DNA of 64,000 nt from Trametes villosa (Eukaryota; Basidiomycota; Agaricomycetes; Polyporales; Polyporaceae): the NCBI GenBank assembly GCA_002964805.2, contig PUDQ02000005.1, positions 248,001 through 312,000 of the forward strand. Direction: 5' to 3'. Positions 35,085-46,094 of this stretch are shown in pieces; position 1 is the stretch's first letter, and every line of letters starts with the position of its first letter. The position numbers and the translations under genes are program-made. The notes beneath the pieces were generated by a model, which saw only the letters and a program-made list of their open reading frames with translations, had not been told where the DNA came from and did not search any database.

Positions 35085-37198
35085 ATGTCTTTCGGGGCCC
35101 CGCCAGTGATCCCCTCCGAGCTGCAGCAGTACAAGTGCGCTTCCCCCGCTCCTCTTCACGCTTTTCCTGCACGTACTGATCACCGCCCGCAGCTCGTACG
35201 TCGAGGACCCCAAATGGCAGCGTAAATTCTCCATCATCTGGGCCGCGGGCGTCGGCCTCGCCGTCCTCGCCGCCGCGCCGCAGGTCGTCCGCGCGCTCAG
35301 GCGCGGCCGGCTTATCCGCGGGTGGCTCCTCGGCGTCTCGGAGGGACGCAGCTACGCGCCCGCGGTGGGCAGCGACGTCGTCCCCCCGAAGTCGCGGCGC
35401 AGAGTCTCGGGTGTCCTCCAGACGCTTGGCTCTGTGACGCAGTGGAGCTTGCCTGGCATCGAGCTCAACGTCGGACAGAGTGAGTCGCCCCACTGTATGG
35501 GGATGGGTGACCTTGGGCTGAATATGCGGGATGTGTAGTGATTGTTATTGCGGCGTACCTTGTGCTGCTGATCATCTGCATCACGATGGACGCGCCGCTC
35601 ATGGACAACCCGAACCGCGCGGGCTTCCTCGCGCTCGCGCAGTTCCCGATCGTCTTCCTGTTTGGCACGAAGAACTCGATCCTGTCGCTCCTCCTCGGCC
35701 CCGGCCATGGCTACGAGAAGCTGAACTACATCCATCGCTGGTCGGGGCGCGGCATGTTCATCGGCTCGGCCGTGCACGGCGCGATCTGGATCAATAACCA
35801 TCTGGTGTACGATTTGCCGATTTTGGGACAGCAGAAGGAGACGTCGGGCGTCGCTGCGTTTGGCGTGTTGTGTGTTTTGGTTCTCACTTCGTTCCGGCCT
35901 GTCCGCCGGTTGTTCTACCAGTCGTTCTTCCTCGTTCAGTAAGTCCTGCGGTTATCTCGATGAATTCTCCCTGCTAACAGCATTTTGTAGCGTGCTTGGC
36001 TATGTCGCGTTCTTCATCACTATCTGCTACCACACCCCTTACGCTGTGCCGTGGATCTTCCCCCCATTGGCCTTCTACGGCTTCGACATGCTCCTGCGCC
36101 TCTTCCGCTACCGCATCAAGGATGCCACGCTCCTCCCCATCGGCAACCAAATGACCCTGGTGAGCAACGCCTTCCCCAATCCCCTCCGTAGCATGCTAAC
36201 CGTGCTTTACAGATCCACGTCCACGACTGCGACGACGGCTGGGTCGCCGGCCAACACGTCCGCCTGCGCGTCTTCTTCTCGGGGCGCATCTTCGAATCTC
36301 ACCCGCTCACCATCGTCAACGCGCCCTCCTCGACCTCCTGCGTCCCCGGCAGCGCGCTCACGCTCGCCGCGCGCGCCACGGGCGACTGGACGCGTGCTCT
36401 GAACGCGTACGCAACCCAGGAGCAGGAACGCCTCGCCGCCGGCGGGGAGAAGGCCGAGGGCGTGCCGGTGCAGGTGATGCTCGACGGGCCGTACGGCGGC
36501 TCCAGCGTGGACCTGGGCGAGTATGAGAGCGTGCTCCTTGTTGCGGGCGGCGCGGGCGCGACGTTCACGATGGGCATGTTGGATGATATCGTCGCGCGGT
36601 GCGTGAAGCTTGGTCGCCGGAGTGGCGAGAAGACGCGTCGGATCGAGTTCGCGTGGTGCATCCGCTCCTTCGGTAAGCCGCCCTCTTGTCCTCACCACGT
36701 CTCGAAATCACAGAAGCTGACCGTGTTTTGAATGTAGGCGCGATCGAGTGGTTCGCGCCGATGCTGACGGAGATCGCGCACACGGTCGCGGGCACGTCGC
36801 TCGACCTGCACATCTCCATCTACGTCACCTGCCTCTGCAACCCCGAGGCCGTGCCGCCCATCCCGAACTCGGACGTCACCATCGCCCGCCCGTCCGTCAC
36901 CGCGCTCCTCCGCGACCTCGTCACCCCGCCCTCCCCCTCCTCTTCTCACAAACTCGCCATGCACGCGGACGCGGACACAAAGTCGCTCGAGAGCGAGGAC
37001 ATGGAGGCGGAGGCGCAGGAGAAGCCGAGCGCGAGCGCGCGGCTGAACTGGGTGGGGCTCGGCGGCGGCGTCGCGGTGTGCGCGGCGGGCCCGGAGGGGC
37101 TCACGCGCGAGGCGCAGAACGCGGTCGCGCGCGTGGGGCTGACGAGGGGCGTCGAGCTCGGCGGTGTTGGGCTGCACACGGAGCTGTTCGCGATCTGA
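35085..37198 (+). CDS. Ferric-reductase-type transmembrane oxidoreductase
   Basis: This 608-residue FRE/NOX-superfamily protein passes electrons from NADPH through FAD and two haems to extracellular Fe(III) or Cu(II). Exons are 35085-35134, 35193-35479, 35539-35938, 35991-36159, 36213-36672 and 36738-37198. The haem-ligating His pairs are both spaced by 13 residues: His178/His192 (YIHRWSGR to VHGAIW) and His246/His260 (FLVHVLGY to CYHTP). The FAD-binding HPLTIVN is at about 332 and the NADPH-binding VAGGAGATFTMGML at about 412-425. The acidic Ser/Glu-rich segment near residues 520-560 is probably a loop. Together with the CTR gene it could form a reductive metal-uptake pair. Confidence 0.92.
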
Positions 37199-37613
37199 TG
37201 CGGGACGTTATGACTTGGTTTATGTAGGCGTGTATGGATGGGTGTATTATAGTATTTGTTGCTTTATGGATACAATTCCTAAGCCAAAAGACTTGGGCCG
37301 ACAGAGTGTCGCTCTGAATGGGATGACGAAGCGCAACGCGGCGCGGGACAGCATCCTGCAGCTGTTTTCTGTCGGCGTCCCCGAGCGGTGCCGACTCGGC
37401 ACGCTCTTGCGCTCACAGTCCCTTCCCCAGGGAATCTAGTCTCCCTTAGGCAGACGTACTGAGGTGCTCTATGAGGGGAGGCAGGGATACAGGGAATCAG
37501 ATTATGTTCTCGAGGTGTACCCTGCTGTGGCTACCACTCTCGGTGCGAGCAACTTCGTTTCAAGCGTGTCGGCGCCCGTGCGGCAACAGGTACCACCGCA
37601 ATACAGAACGACC
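37199..37613. other. Intergenic between convergent genes
   Basis: The 3' regions of the reductase and of Fbx2 meet here. No further feature was recognised. Confidence 0.45.
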
Positions 37614-39585
37614 TCAGGCAGAGAACATGTAGCAGTGGGTCAGTCTGCGCCCCTTCGTCGCATGCTCCGCAATATAGAAGGGCTCATGACGCTGCAATCA
37701 TGCGTGCTCAGCTTGTGACCTTCCTCCGCAAGACGATAGCAGATATATGGTCAACTTACCGAAACAGCCAACCCATCCTCAAACAGTTCGATGGACCAAT
37801 TCGGCCAACGCAGCGAAGTTGGCGGCGACGGCGCTATGGGGTCGTCCGCAGACAATCGCACAGGCTTGTGATACAATTCGTATTGGGGCCAGGGCTCCGG
37901 GGGCCCTTCCCGCGGCGCGAGTGGGGTGAACGTGGACGCGGGGACGACCTCGAAGTACTGGGCTGCGATGTTAGCGCCCTCCCCCATCTCGGAGCGCGAG
38001 CGGGGTATGGGCGCGAAGCGAGTGTGGAGCACGAAGGCATCGACGGGGATGAGACAGGACTTGTCGGCCGATGTCCGAGGAACCACCGGCTCGAAGGCCA
38101 CCACCATTCGCGACCCCACCGCCGACAGAGATACGCTGACATCCCGGTGTCCCGCCGCGAGGAAATTGATCAGAAGGCTCCTGTCCGTCGCCCACTCCTC
38201 CCACTGCAAGAGCCGCGATCCGGCGTGCGCTGCGACATTAACGCGCGCTAGTAGGGCGGTGCGCGAGACGCAGAGGATATGATCTTCCAGGAAACCCCTC
38301 ATGGTGAGAGACTTGAAGGCGACCATGACTACCGCAGACGAGGGGTCGTCCTGGAAGGGTACACCATTATTGGTCGCTTCCCGGGGCATCTCACATTGTA
38401 GAACCTCCACGCAGCAGTTGTAATTCGGATAACCGATCTTCGGCAATCGCAGGAGAAGCGTCGGCCCGTCGAGTGAGGGTTGGTGAGTCTGGGGATTTAC
38501 ATAGTATACGCACAGATCGTTCTCGATGCCTATGAGGAGAAGGCCATCGTCCAAGAACGTTGGGCGGTGTGTGTTCGATCGCTCAACGAGGTGCTGCGGG
38601 AGTCGCTTATTCAGTGGAACACGTACATGCCAGTGGTCGAGTCGTCCAAACCACACAGAGCCCATCGGGACTTACCAAAACAGTCTGGCCAGTTTTCCAG
38701 TTACAGACGTATACGTTTGGCCCCAACGAACAAGCAATGAGGTCGCCGCGGATCGCAAGGCGAGCCGTATACTCAGGTTGCCACTGCGTCGGTACGCGCG
38801 GAAGCCCCAGGATCGTGAACACGTCTGATACGGCCAGCGGGTGGGGGACCATCTTTGCGTCCGGGAGGAGCAAGAACATACGGATCCCGAACCTAGTACG
38901 AAACAAGCTATCAGACTCGAACTTCCATCAGGACCTTGGATATTGACGAGCTGTCCGCACCTAGAGTCGGCCCTGTCCGTTCCAAAGATCGCCACAACAT
39001 CTCCATTATGATCGCTTGCGCCATACCACGGAAACCATTCAGAGTCCTGGATGGTCGTAGACCACTCGCTAGTCTGCACAGAGCGTGTGGGAGAGTGGGG
39101 ATGGCAGAGCCGCAGTTCGGAGCCGACCAGCAAGGCTAACAGTGGGCCCTCGAACCGCAGGTGCACGAAGGTTGCCTCCCGCCCTGGCCTTTCTTCTTCG
39201 TTAAAACGACCGGAGCGTCGAGGATAGGCTGGTTCAAGCACGAGATCCGAGTGTCGCCACGCATGTCGATGGGCTTTCAAGCGGGCCAGGCGATCTGCAA
39301 CAGCTAGCCCACTGCGGGTGCCGTTGATGGCGCCGTAGGCTGCAAGGTGTATTTTGTATTGTATCTCGCACGACGACTCGATGACCGTTTGCATAAGCCG
39401 ACAGACCTATGTAGATCGATCCACAATCAGTGCTCTCATCCAACACCTCGTCATATGATCACGTCTGTTCGGATGAACGCACATGAATAGCTGCGTACCT
39501 GTTCGCAAACGCGCACGTCCCTCGGAGTGAGATTGAGTAGAATAGCAGTCAAGGTCTCGGTGGGGAGGTCGAGGAGGCTTAGCAT
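37614..39585 (-). CDS. F-box protein of the paralogous family (Fbx2)
   Basis: The model has 558 residues in five exons: 39585-39499, 39406-38961, 38907-38676, 38593-37760 and 37691-37614. The F-box begins at residue 3 (LLDLPTETLTAILLNLTPRD). Exon 1 (87 nt) and exon 4 (834 nt) match Fbx1 in length, and the junction phases are the same. Shared family blocks include IQYKIHLAAYG, NVYVCNWKTGQTVLV, PFQDDPSSAVV and, at the end of exon 4, LFEDGLAVS. The last exon encodes RLTHCYMFSA, matching the end of Fbx1. Function is inferred as an SCF substrate receptor. Two SDR genes follow immediately upstream on the same strand. Confidence 0.87.
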
Positions 39586-39880
39586 CTCGCGCTTTTCGGA
39601 TGCACTAGGTTGAAGACGTCGTCGCGGTACGAGGACAAGGCCGTAAGCGCGCAGCATGTTACTCGTGCGCCGCTTGATCATGTGTACTGCCAACTCAACA
39701 TGGTTTACAGACATTACCAATAGTCTTGAGTCACTGCCCGCAGAGCTGCAGAAACGAGATCAACGGATGCACTGGTAGCACGACGGGTGCAATGCATGAT
39801 CATTCTAACATGTACATTCTTCGAATGACGAGTACACAACTTCCGGGAAGCTTGGAATTTGGAGCGATTTTGCGAGGCCA

Positions 39881-40980
39881 TCACGCCGGCGCGCCGGAAA
39901 CGAACGCCCCGTTGTCAGACGGCTTGAGGTTGTCGATGACCTTCAGCTGCCTACGGACGCCTTCCTCGGGGGTCTCCAGCTTGAACGGCGTCGTTTCATC
40001 GAGCTTCTTCAGGATCGCCTTCGTCACCGGGTCGCCTGCAAACCCACGCACCGGTCAGCACTGTTCGCCATCCGTATTGGCATCGCCAAGGACACTCACC
40101 ATGCTCGCCGACGGTGTCGGTCGTGTCGACGAGCCCGGGCGAGATCGTGAGGACGACGAAGCCCTCGCTCTTGAGCTCGACGGCCCACTTCGCGGCGATG
40201 AGCGCGCCGGCGGCCTTAGTCGTTCCGTGCGCAGCCATCGCCCCGATCGAGGCGTTGTACACGGTCGAGGGAACCGCGCCGTCCGCGCCGATCACGATGA
40301 TCTTCTTCGCCGCGCCTGCACGAAGGAGCGGAAGGAAGGCGGCGACGCTGTGCACGACGCCGAGCGCGTTGACTTTGAACTGGTGGGAAGGTTTGTGTAT
40401 GAGCGAACGGAGATTAGGAGACTCGGTGTGTGCGGAGGGGACGTACTGCCTCCAGGAAGTCTGCGTCGAGGGCGTCCATGTTCGGGCTATGGGAGCGACG
40501 ATGTGTGAGTGACATGTGTCAACCCGTCTCTGGTTCGCTTACAAGTCGTTGAGACCGAAGAAGATCGTCTCGCCAGTGATTTTGGCAGCGTTGTGGATGA
40601 GAACGTCCAGCTTGCCGCCGGAGACGGCAGCGACCTCCTTGGCGGCGCGCTGTGGCACGTACAACGCAGTCAGTGTCTAGCCCTACTACGTGTAGCCGTG
40701 AGTGACCAGCATACCTCCATGGCGCGGTGGTCGACGATGTCGGCCTCGACGACGTGGACGTTCTTGAGCTTCAGGTTCGCGATGGCGTTGTTGAGGTGGA
40801 AGCTCCCGGCCTTGTTGCGGACGACGGCAAAGACGAGCGCATCCGGGCGGGCAGCCTGCAAAGACGATGTGAGTGTGCGTTCGACCGACACTCGGGGGTG
40901 TCCAGGCGACGTACCAGCTGGCGGACGTATTCCAGCCCGATGCCGCGCGACGCGCCGATGACAGCGTAGGAGACAGGCAT
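39881..40980 (-). CDS. Short-chain dehydrogenase paralog lacking the catalytic Tyr (SDR2)
   Basis: The model has 262 residues in six exons: 40980-40915, 40855-40715, 40649-40543, 40486-40447, 40379-40100 and 40035-39881. The fold markers are intact: GASRGIG at the cofactor site, IHNAA, and Ser at the catalytic Ser position. The active-site YxxxK reads HGTTK, with His at about residue 169 in place of Tyr; the codon is CAC, so two base changes are not needed (TAC to CAC). SDR1 and SDR3 both keep Tyr. The protein may be a pseudoenzyme, or use His differently. The reading frame and splice sites are otherwise well preserved, which argues against simple decay. Confidence 0.9.
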
Positions 40981-41063
40981 GTTGTGAGGTGGATAGGCTT
41001 AGAGGCTGTTGTGAGCGTTGAGAGGTGTTCTAGTGCGATGACCATGGTGTCTGCATTGCCCCA

Positions 41064-41075
41064 GACTTAAATAGA
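41064..41075 (-). promoter_or_regulatory. TATA-like element of SDR2
   Basis: CTATTTAAG on the minus strand lies about 85-95 nt upstream of the SDR2 ATG, matching the position of the SDR1 and SDR3 TATA boxes. Confidence 0.5.
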
Positions 41076-41393
41076 CGTCCTCGAGCTGCGCATTCTTGCC
41101 GTTCGCGACGAACGTATACCACCGCCTGCGCCGGATTATGGCTACAAAATGGCCGCGTGAGTAGTGGACCGAGCCAGAGAGACGGGGAGGAGTCGGCATG
41201 CACCTACGCCGTCGAGCTTCTGTCTCGCGTAGTACAACTAGCATCTCCGCGGAAGGACACCTTGAGGCCGCGTTCCCTGCTGCATTGGAGATCGTACTCG
41301 GCTACGGCTGATGGTTTAGGTAACACCACCCGTGCTGTGTGTTAGCGCACGGCGATGCAGCTTCGAATCGCTCACCTCAAGTGCATCGAGAGT

Positions 41394-41410
41394 CCGACCG
41401 GGGATTGCTG
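41394..41410 (-). promoter_or_regulatory. Shared SDR upstream motif, copy 2
   Basis: CCGACCGGGGATTGC lies 414 nt upstream of the SDR2 ATG, in the same orientation as the copies at SDR1 and SDR3. Confidence 0.5.
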
Positions 41411-41691
41411 AGACTGCAGCCTACAGTGCCTCACACATAACTGGACGAAGTGAGTCAGTGATGCCAAATCGAGCGTGGTTTAGCGTTCACGTGTAGGATG
41501 GAAGCAGTTCAAGAACACTGTGATGACCTTGGCGAGGGTCATGTCCTTGTCAGCAGCGGAAGGCTCGAACTTCGGAGGCTTGTGCAAGCGAAACAGGCGT
41601 GTCTCTACGCAAACCGCATTGTATGGGCATTCGACACGAAACCAGACACACGTCCGAAGTAATGAGATAATCAGGAGCGACGCCTACGTGC

Positions 41692-42781
41692 TTAAAGCGG
41701 GGCTTGCTGAAGGAAAGCGCCGTTGTCCGACGGCTTCAGCTGGTCGATGATCCTGAGCTGCCCCTTGACGGACTGCTCCGGCGTCTCCAACTTGAACACG
41801 GGGTTCTCCTCCGCGATCTTCTTCAGCAGGGCCTTCCCCGCCGCATCGCCTGTACAGCCACAAACACGGAATGATCAGCACAACGTCCCCGATGTTAAGA
41901 CGTAGAGCTGCAGCGGTACGAACCGTGCTCGCCGATCGTGTCGGTGGTGTCCACGAGCCCGGGGGTGAGCGTGACGACGACGAAGCCCTCGTCCTTGAGC
42001 TGCAGGGCCCACTTGGCCGCGACGAGCGCGCCGGCGGCCTTGGTCGTCCCGTATGCGACCATGCCTGCGATGTTGGCGCTGTACACGATCGAGGGGACCG
42101 CGCCCTCGGTGCCGATGACTATGATCTTCTTCGCCGTGCCTGCACGCAGGAGGGGGACGAACGCGGCGATGCTGTGCACGACACCGAGCGCATTGATCTT
42201 GAACTGTGGAAGAAGGGTCAGTGGCTACGGCATGGCAAGGACAAGATTTAGGATACGTACTGCCTCGATGAAGTCGGCGTCGAGCGCGTCCATGCTCGGG
42301 CTGTAAGGAAGATCGTGTCAGTTGCGGGGACCTGGCGCGTATACCTGGCTCTAACTCACTAGTGGTCGAAGCCGAAAAACGTCGTGTCGCTGCCCATACG
42401 CGCGGCGTTGTGGATGAGGTAGTCCAGCTTGCCGCCGGTGATCTTCCCGACTTCCTTGGCAGCGCGCTGATATGGTAATGCGGGGCCAGTCAGTATGTCG
42501 CGGCGTGCATACTACCGGTTCGCATACCTCAATGGACGCATGATCGACAATGTCTCCCTCAATGATGTGGACGTTCTTGAGGTTCGCGACGGCGGCGTTG
42601 AGGTGGATGCTGCCGGCCTTGTTGCGAACGATGGCGAAGACGAGTGCGTCCGAACGAGCGGCCTGTAGTTTGGGTTCGAGTGCATGCGCAATAGGAATTC
42701 GTGTTTACAACTCACCAGTTGGCGGACGTATTCAAGTCCGATACCGCGCGAGGCGCCAACGACAGCGTAATATACGGTCAT
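41692..42781 (-). CDS. Short-chain dehydrogenase/reductase (SDR3)
   Basis: The model has 261 residues in six exons: 42781-42716, 42662-42528, 42466-42360, 42300-42261, 42203-41924 and 41849-41692. Five of the six exon lengths equal those of SDR1. The cofactor motif GASRGIG and the catalytic Ser, Tyr167 and Lys171 (YGTTK) are present, so it should be active; the substrate is unknown. It lies head-to-tail with SDR2, with about 710 bp between, and most likely arose by tandem duplication. The C-terminus (NGAFLQQAPL) differs from both paralogs, as their last few residues are not conserved. Confidence 0.92.
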
Positions 42782-42886
42782 GTTGAAATGTACTAGAGGA
42801 AAAAGAGGAGTGCTGAGAGCTGAGGCTGTTTGGCTGTCGAAACTGTTCAAGTGTTGTTTGTGACGACGACGGTGCTCGCGCTGCTC

Positions 42887-42898
42887 GTCTTATAGACC
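42887..42898 (-). promoter_or_regulatory. TATA box of SDR3
   Basis: TCTATAAGA on the minus strand lies about 105-115 nt upstream of the SDR3 ATG. Confidence 0.5.
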
Positions 42899-43178
42899 TT
42901 GTACCAGCTGCGGGTTTCTGCCGTGCCGCACTGGACGCGTCTTTCAGGGGCCTGCCAGTAGAACGCGTCGCTCTCTACTCGCGGCATGGCGAGCTTCGCG
43001 CGGATGCGGCGACTGGTATCGCAGGGGCGAGGTGCCGTATTCCGACTCGGAGTCTACACCGGGATCAGAGACGTCGGCTCTTCTGTGCACTGCGACGGAT
43101 AACCTGCACACGAGCATCAGCAGACGAGGTGAGGGGCTGGAGCCGAGTGTCCCACCGTGAACGCGTCAATGTGGAGAG

Positions 43179-43194
43179 CCCGACCGGGGATTGC
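43179..43194 (-). promoter_or_regulatory. Shared SDR upstream motif, copy 3
   Basis: CCGACCGGGGATTGC lies 398 nt upstream of the SDR3 ATG. A second, imperfect copy CCGACCGGAGGTTGC is at 43361-43375. Confidence 0.5.
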
Positions 43195-43666
43195 GCTGGT
43201 TGCGCAAAGTAGCCATCGACGCCCACTGATGTCTCACTCTGCATATCGCAACTCTTTCCATACAGTTGCATGATGTCAGGTGCACGATGTCCAGTGAAGC
43301 AAGAGAGATATGTTGAGCGTGGAGATACAGTGAATGGGCGGGCTGCAAGACGTTCGCCGTCCGACCGGAGGTTGCCTTGAGCGCTTGAGGGTTTGCGATG
43401 ATGTGACCGTCGCCGTTACCGGCTGTGATGCCGAGTGACACGGCACCAAATCTCGGCGAGCGCTCTCTGGCCGAGGCCACACGCAAGCCCTTCCCTTCCG
43501 GCAAAGTATCTTGTGTTCTCAGCAGTACCTATTGCGATACTCTAAAAGCGTGCACGCCCCGGGGTGGATCGATTGACATCGCCGACGGATGAACAGGCGG
43601 CGCATCGACATTGACGACTACGGTACTCACCCTCCTACCACTGCTCCCGACAATGATGCGACACTG

Positions 43667-45417
43667 TCAGTGCTTCCAGTAGTTGAACGGCTTCAATAAG
43701 TCTAAAAGGAAGTCAGATTTCCGGGTAAGCTTCGCAAAGAGAAAGCGCCACGTACGTAGGCCGGACTCCCAGTCGTAGCATCGCAACAGCCACTCCCGAT
43801 CCTCGCACCCGAAGTCCTCCGCCGTCCGAAAACCGATGGTCTCGTCGTCCCAGAGGGGCCCGTATACGGACGCACCGGTCGTCGCGTCGCGCTCGATCCA
43901 GTGCATGAAGGTGCCGTACCCGACCAGTTCCAGCGCCGCGGGGTGGTCCCGGAGCAGTGTTTTCCGTAGGTCGAGTCCCTTTGCGTAGTCCAGGACATGG
44001 ATATAGCCTAGGGAAGAGAATGACTGGAGCTGAACAAGCCATGTGAGTGATACGAAGACGACGCGAGAAGAAGAAGGTTGCATGCAGGCTACGCACCATG
44101 GTGGCCCAGGCTTGCTTGTGCACCACCGTAGTCTTGTACCTCCAGTTCAAGAGCAGCGCGGTAAGCCCGCGCGGTAGCTTCTCAAAGAGGGCGTCCAGAT
44201 GCCCGTGCGTGAAATGCCCGCCGATCAGGTCGAGTCCCACAACCTCGAGCTGCGGGAGGCTGGCGAAGAGGTCGAGATAGTCTTCGAGCTGGTCCAGGTC
44301 CTCGAACACATCATTGCACCTGAGGTCTAGCCGTCGCATCCTCTGCTTGTTCCCGAGAAATTCGAGGAGCGGGTCGAGGTCAATGAGGAATGCGTCGGCG
44401 AAGCAGAGAAGCTTGAGCGAGGTCAGGAGGGGGAGCGCGCCCGGGGCCGCTTCCAATGCTGCATTCAGCTCCGTCTGGCAGTCGATATCGTCGGTGAGGA
44501 TATTGAGGGAGCGCAGTTGCGTACAGTGCTCGAAGACGACGCCGAGGTTTTCTAGGCTCCGCGGCCTCTGCAACGAGAGCTCGTGTAGACCTGAGAATAC
44601 GCGTAACGGGGCTGCCCAGGCCGAGTCTCGCCACACAGAGAGCTGGAGGAGCGTCTCGGGCGCGTTTTCGACGCAGGCCTTGATTTTCGGTTCGACGACG
44701 GCAGAGTCGTGATAGAGAGGGAACTGGCGGGGCTCTCCCGCTAAGCAGAGCTTTCGGAGGTTCCTGAACAGCGGAATATAGGGCGATCCGTCGTCATCCT
44801 CGTCTAGTATGCTAAACAGAGATGAGCGCCATTCACGATGCTCGGGACGAGGAACGTACGAGATGTTCAGCTCTTCAAGCGTTTGCCCGCACGTTTTCGC
44901 CAGGACCTCTAGGATTGAGGACGGCAAGCATATCGACATGCCATGCCACCGAAAGGAACGAAGGTGCGGAAGCGCCTCTAATGCCTTGACCAAGTGTTCT
45001 ACGAGAGCATGATGATCAGTTCTGACGTTCACCTCCAACAATAGCGTCCTATTTACTGCTGATGATACCCTCACTGCCCCAGTCTCCCCTTTGGTCCCGC
45101 ACCGAGATTCCCTTAACGATCCGCGCGAACTGGGCGTCGTTCGCGATACGCTGCAAGATTTCCGCGTTTTTCACGTTGCGCCGTTCGATGAGCTCGATGT
45201 CGCTGTCGAAGAGGTCGTCGTCCTCTTCTCCTGACCACATCCCAATCCAAATGGTAACGCGGGAGAAGACGAGGGGGCGAGCGAGGTCATGAAACTGCCG
45301 GGAGACGGAGAGACAGTTGGGCAGGTCTATGAGCCGGAGGTTCTTCACGACGATGTCCCAAAGCTCTGTAGGCAAGCGTAGACGGCTGCTTGATACTGGG
45401 GCATCTGCTCCTGGCAT
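43667..45417 (-). CDS. F-box/leucine-rich-repeat protein (LRR-Fbx A)
   Basis: This is a predicted SCF substrate receptor. The N-terminal F-box-like region reads LRLPTELWDIVVKNLRLIDL, followed by leucine-rich segments such as LPHLRSFRWHG, LEELNISYV and LRKLCLAGE. The best in-frame model joins 45417-45069, 44998-44097 and 44029-43667 (537 residues). The first intron, 45068-44999 (70 nt, donor GTATCA, acceptor CGTAG), removes sequence that on the paralog LRR-Fbx B appears to be coding. The alternative is that the gene has a 1-nt frameshift near 45060 and is decaying. The C-terminal part (DHPAALELVGYGTFMHWIE, DFGCEDREWLLRCYDWE) closely matches LRR-Fbx B. Confidence 0.75.
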
Positions 45418-45671
45418 AACAGGTGCCGCAAACTTGAATGTCGACGTCCTTGAACCGGACTTCGTGTACGCAGGAAATCTGAGGGAGAGGAGGAAATCCG
45501 AGTCAACGTCCCTCGCAAATGATTGAGCTTGAACCAACTGGCTTACAACTATTTCGATAATGCTAGGCTCCTGTAGGAAAAGAGTCTGCACTATCGGCTG
45601 ACGCACCTTGACAGTCCGTGGAAAGAGACTGAGCTGCGCGGTGATGCGACTCGTAGGCTGGAGTCGGGAAG

Positions 45672-45718
45672 CCTGAGCACCTCTGAGCACTCAGTACTCA
45701 GCGCTCAGCGCTCAGCGT
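45672..45718. repeat. Degenerate tandem repeat of CTCAGCG-type units
   Basis: Successive 7-9-nt units (CTGAGCAC, CTCAGTA, CTCAGCG, CTCAGCG, CTCAGCG) lie in the divergent promoter between the two LRR/F-box genes. Confidence 0.7.
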
Positions 45719-46094
45719 TAGAGAGCATTTCTGAGGATCATAGTAACGCTGACAGCTATAAAGCAGTGCTTAGGGTCGACTTACTCCGGCTTTGTATCAT
45801 CGTCAATATTCTTTCTACACCGCTGAAGGAGGTTCAATCGGACTCTCAAAGCCTGTGGGGAAGCTTCGAACGAGGCCAGGCTGAGGTAGCCGCAGTGTCG
45901 TTTCCTCCGAGGACGAATTCCAGGAGCCCTCTACATTCGCTTATTCCAGCACGGTATGTATATCCTCTAACGAGGAGATGGTATACTCTACTGGTTCCCT
46001 ACTTATAACTTCCTGGTGAACAGAAAACATCGAACCTTGTCTATCAGGAACCCCTCAGGCTGTGGTCGACAACCGACTCGGAAACGCCGTTACC

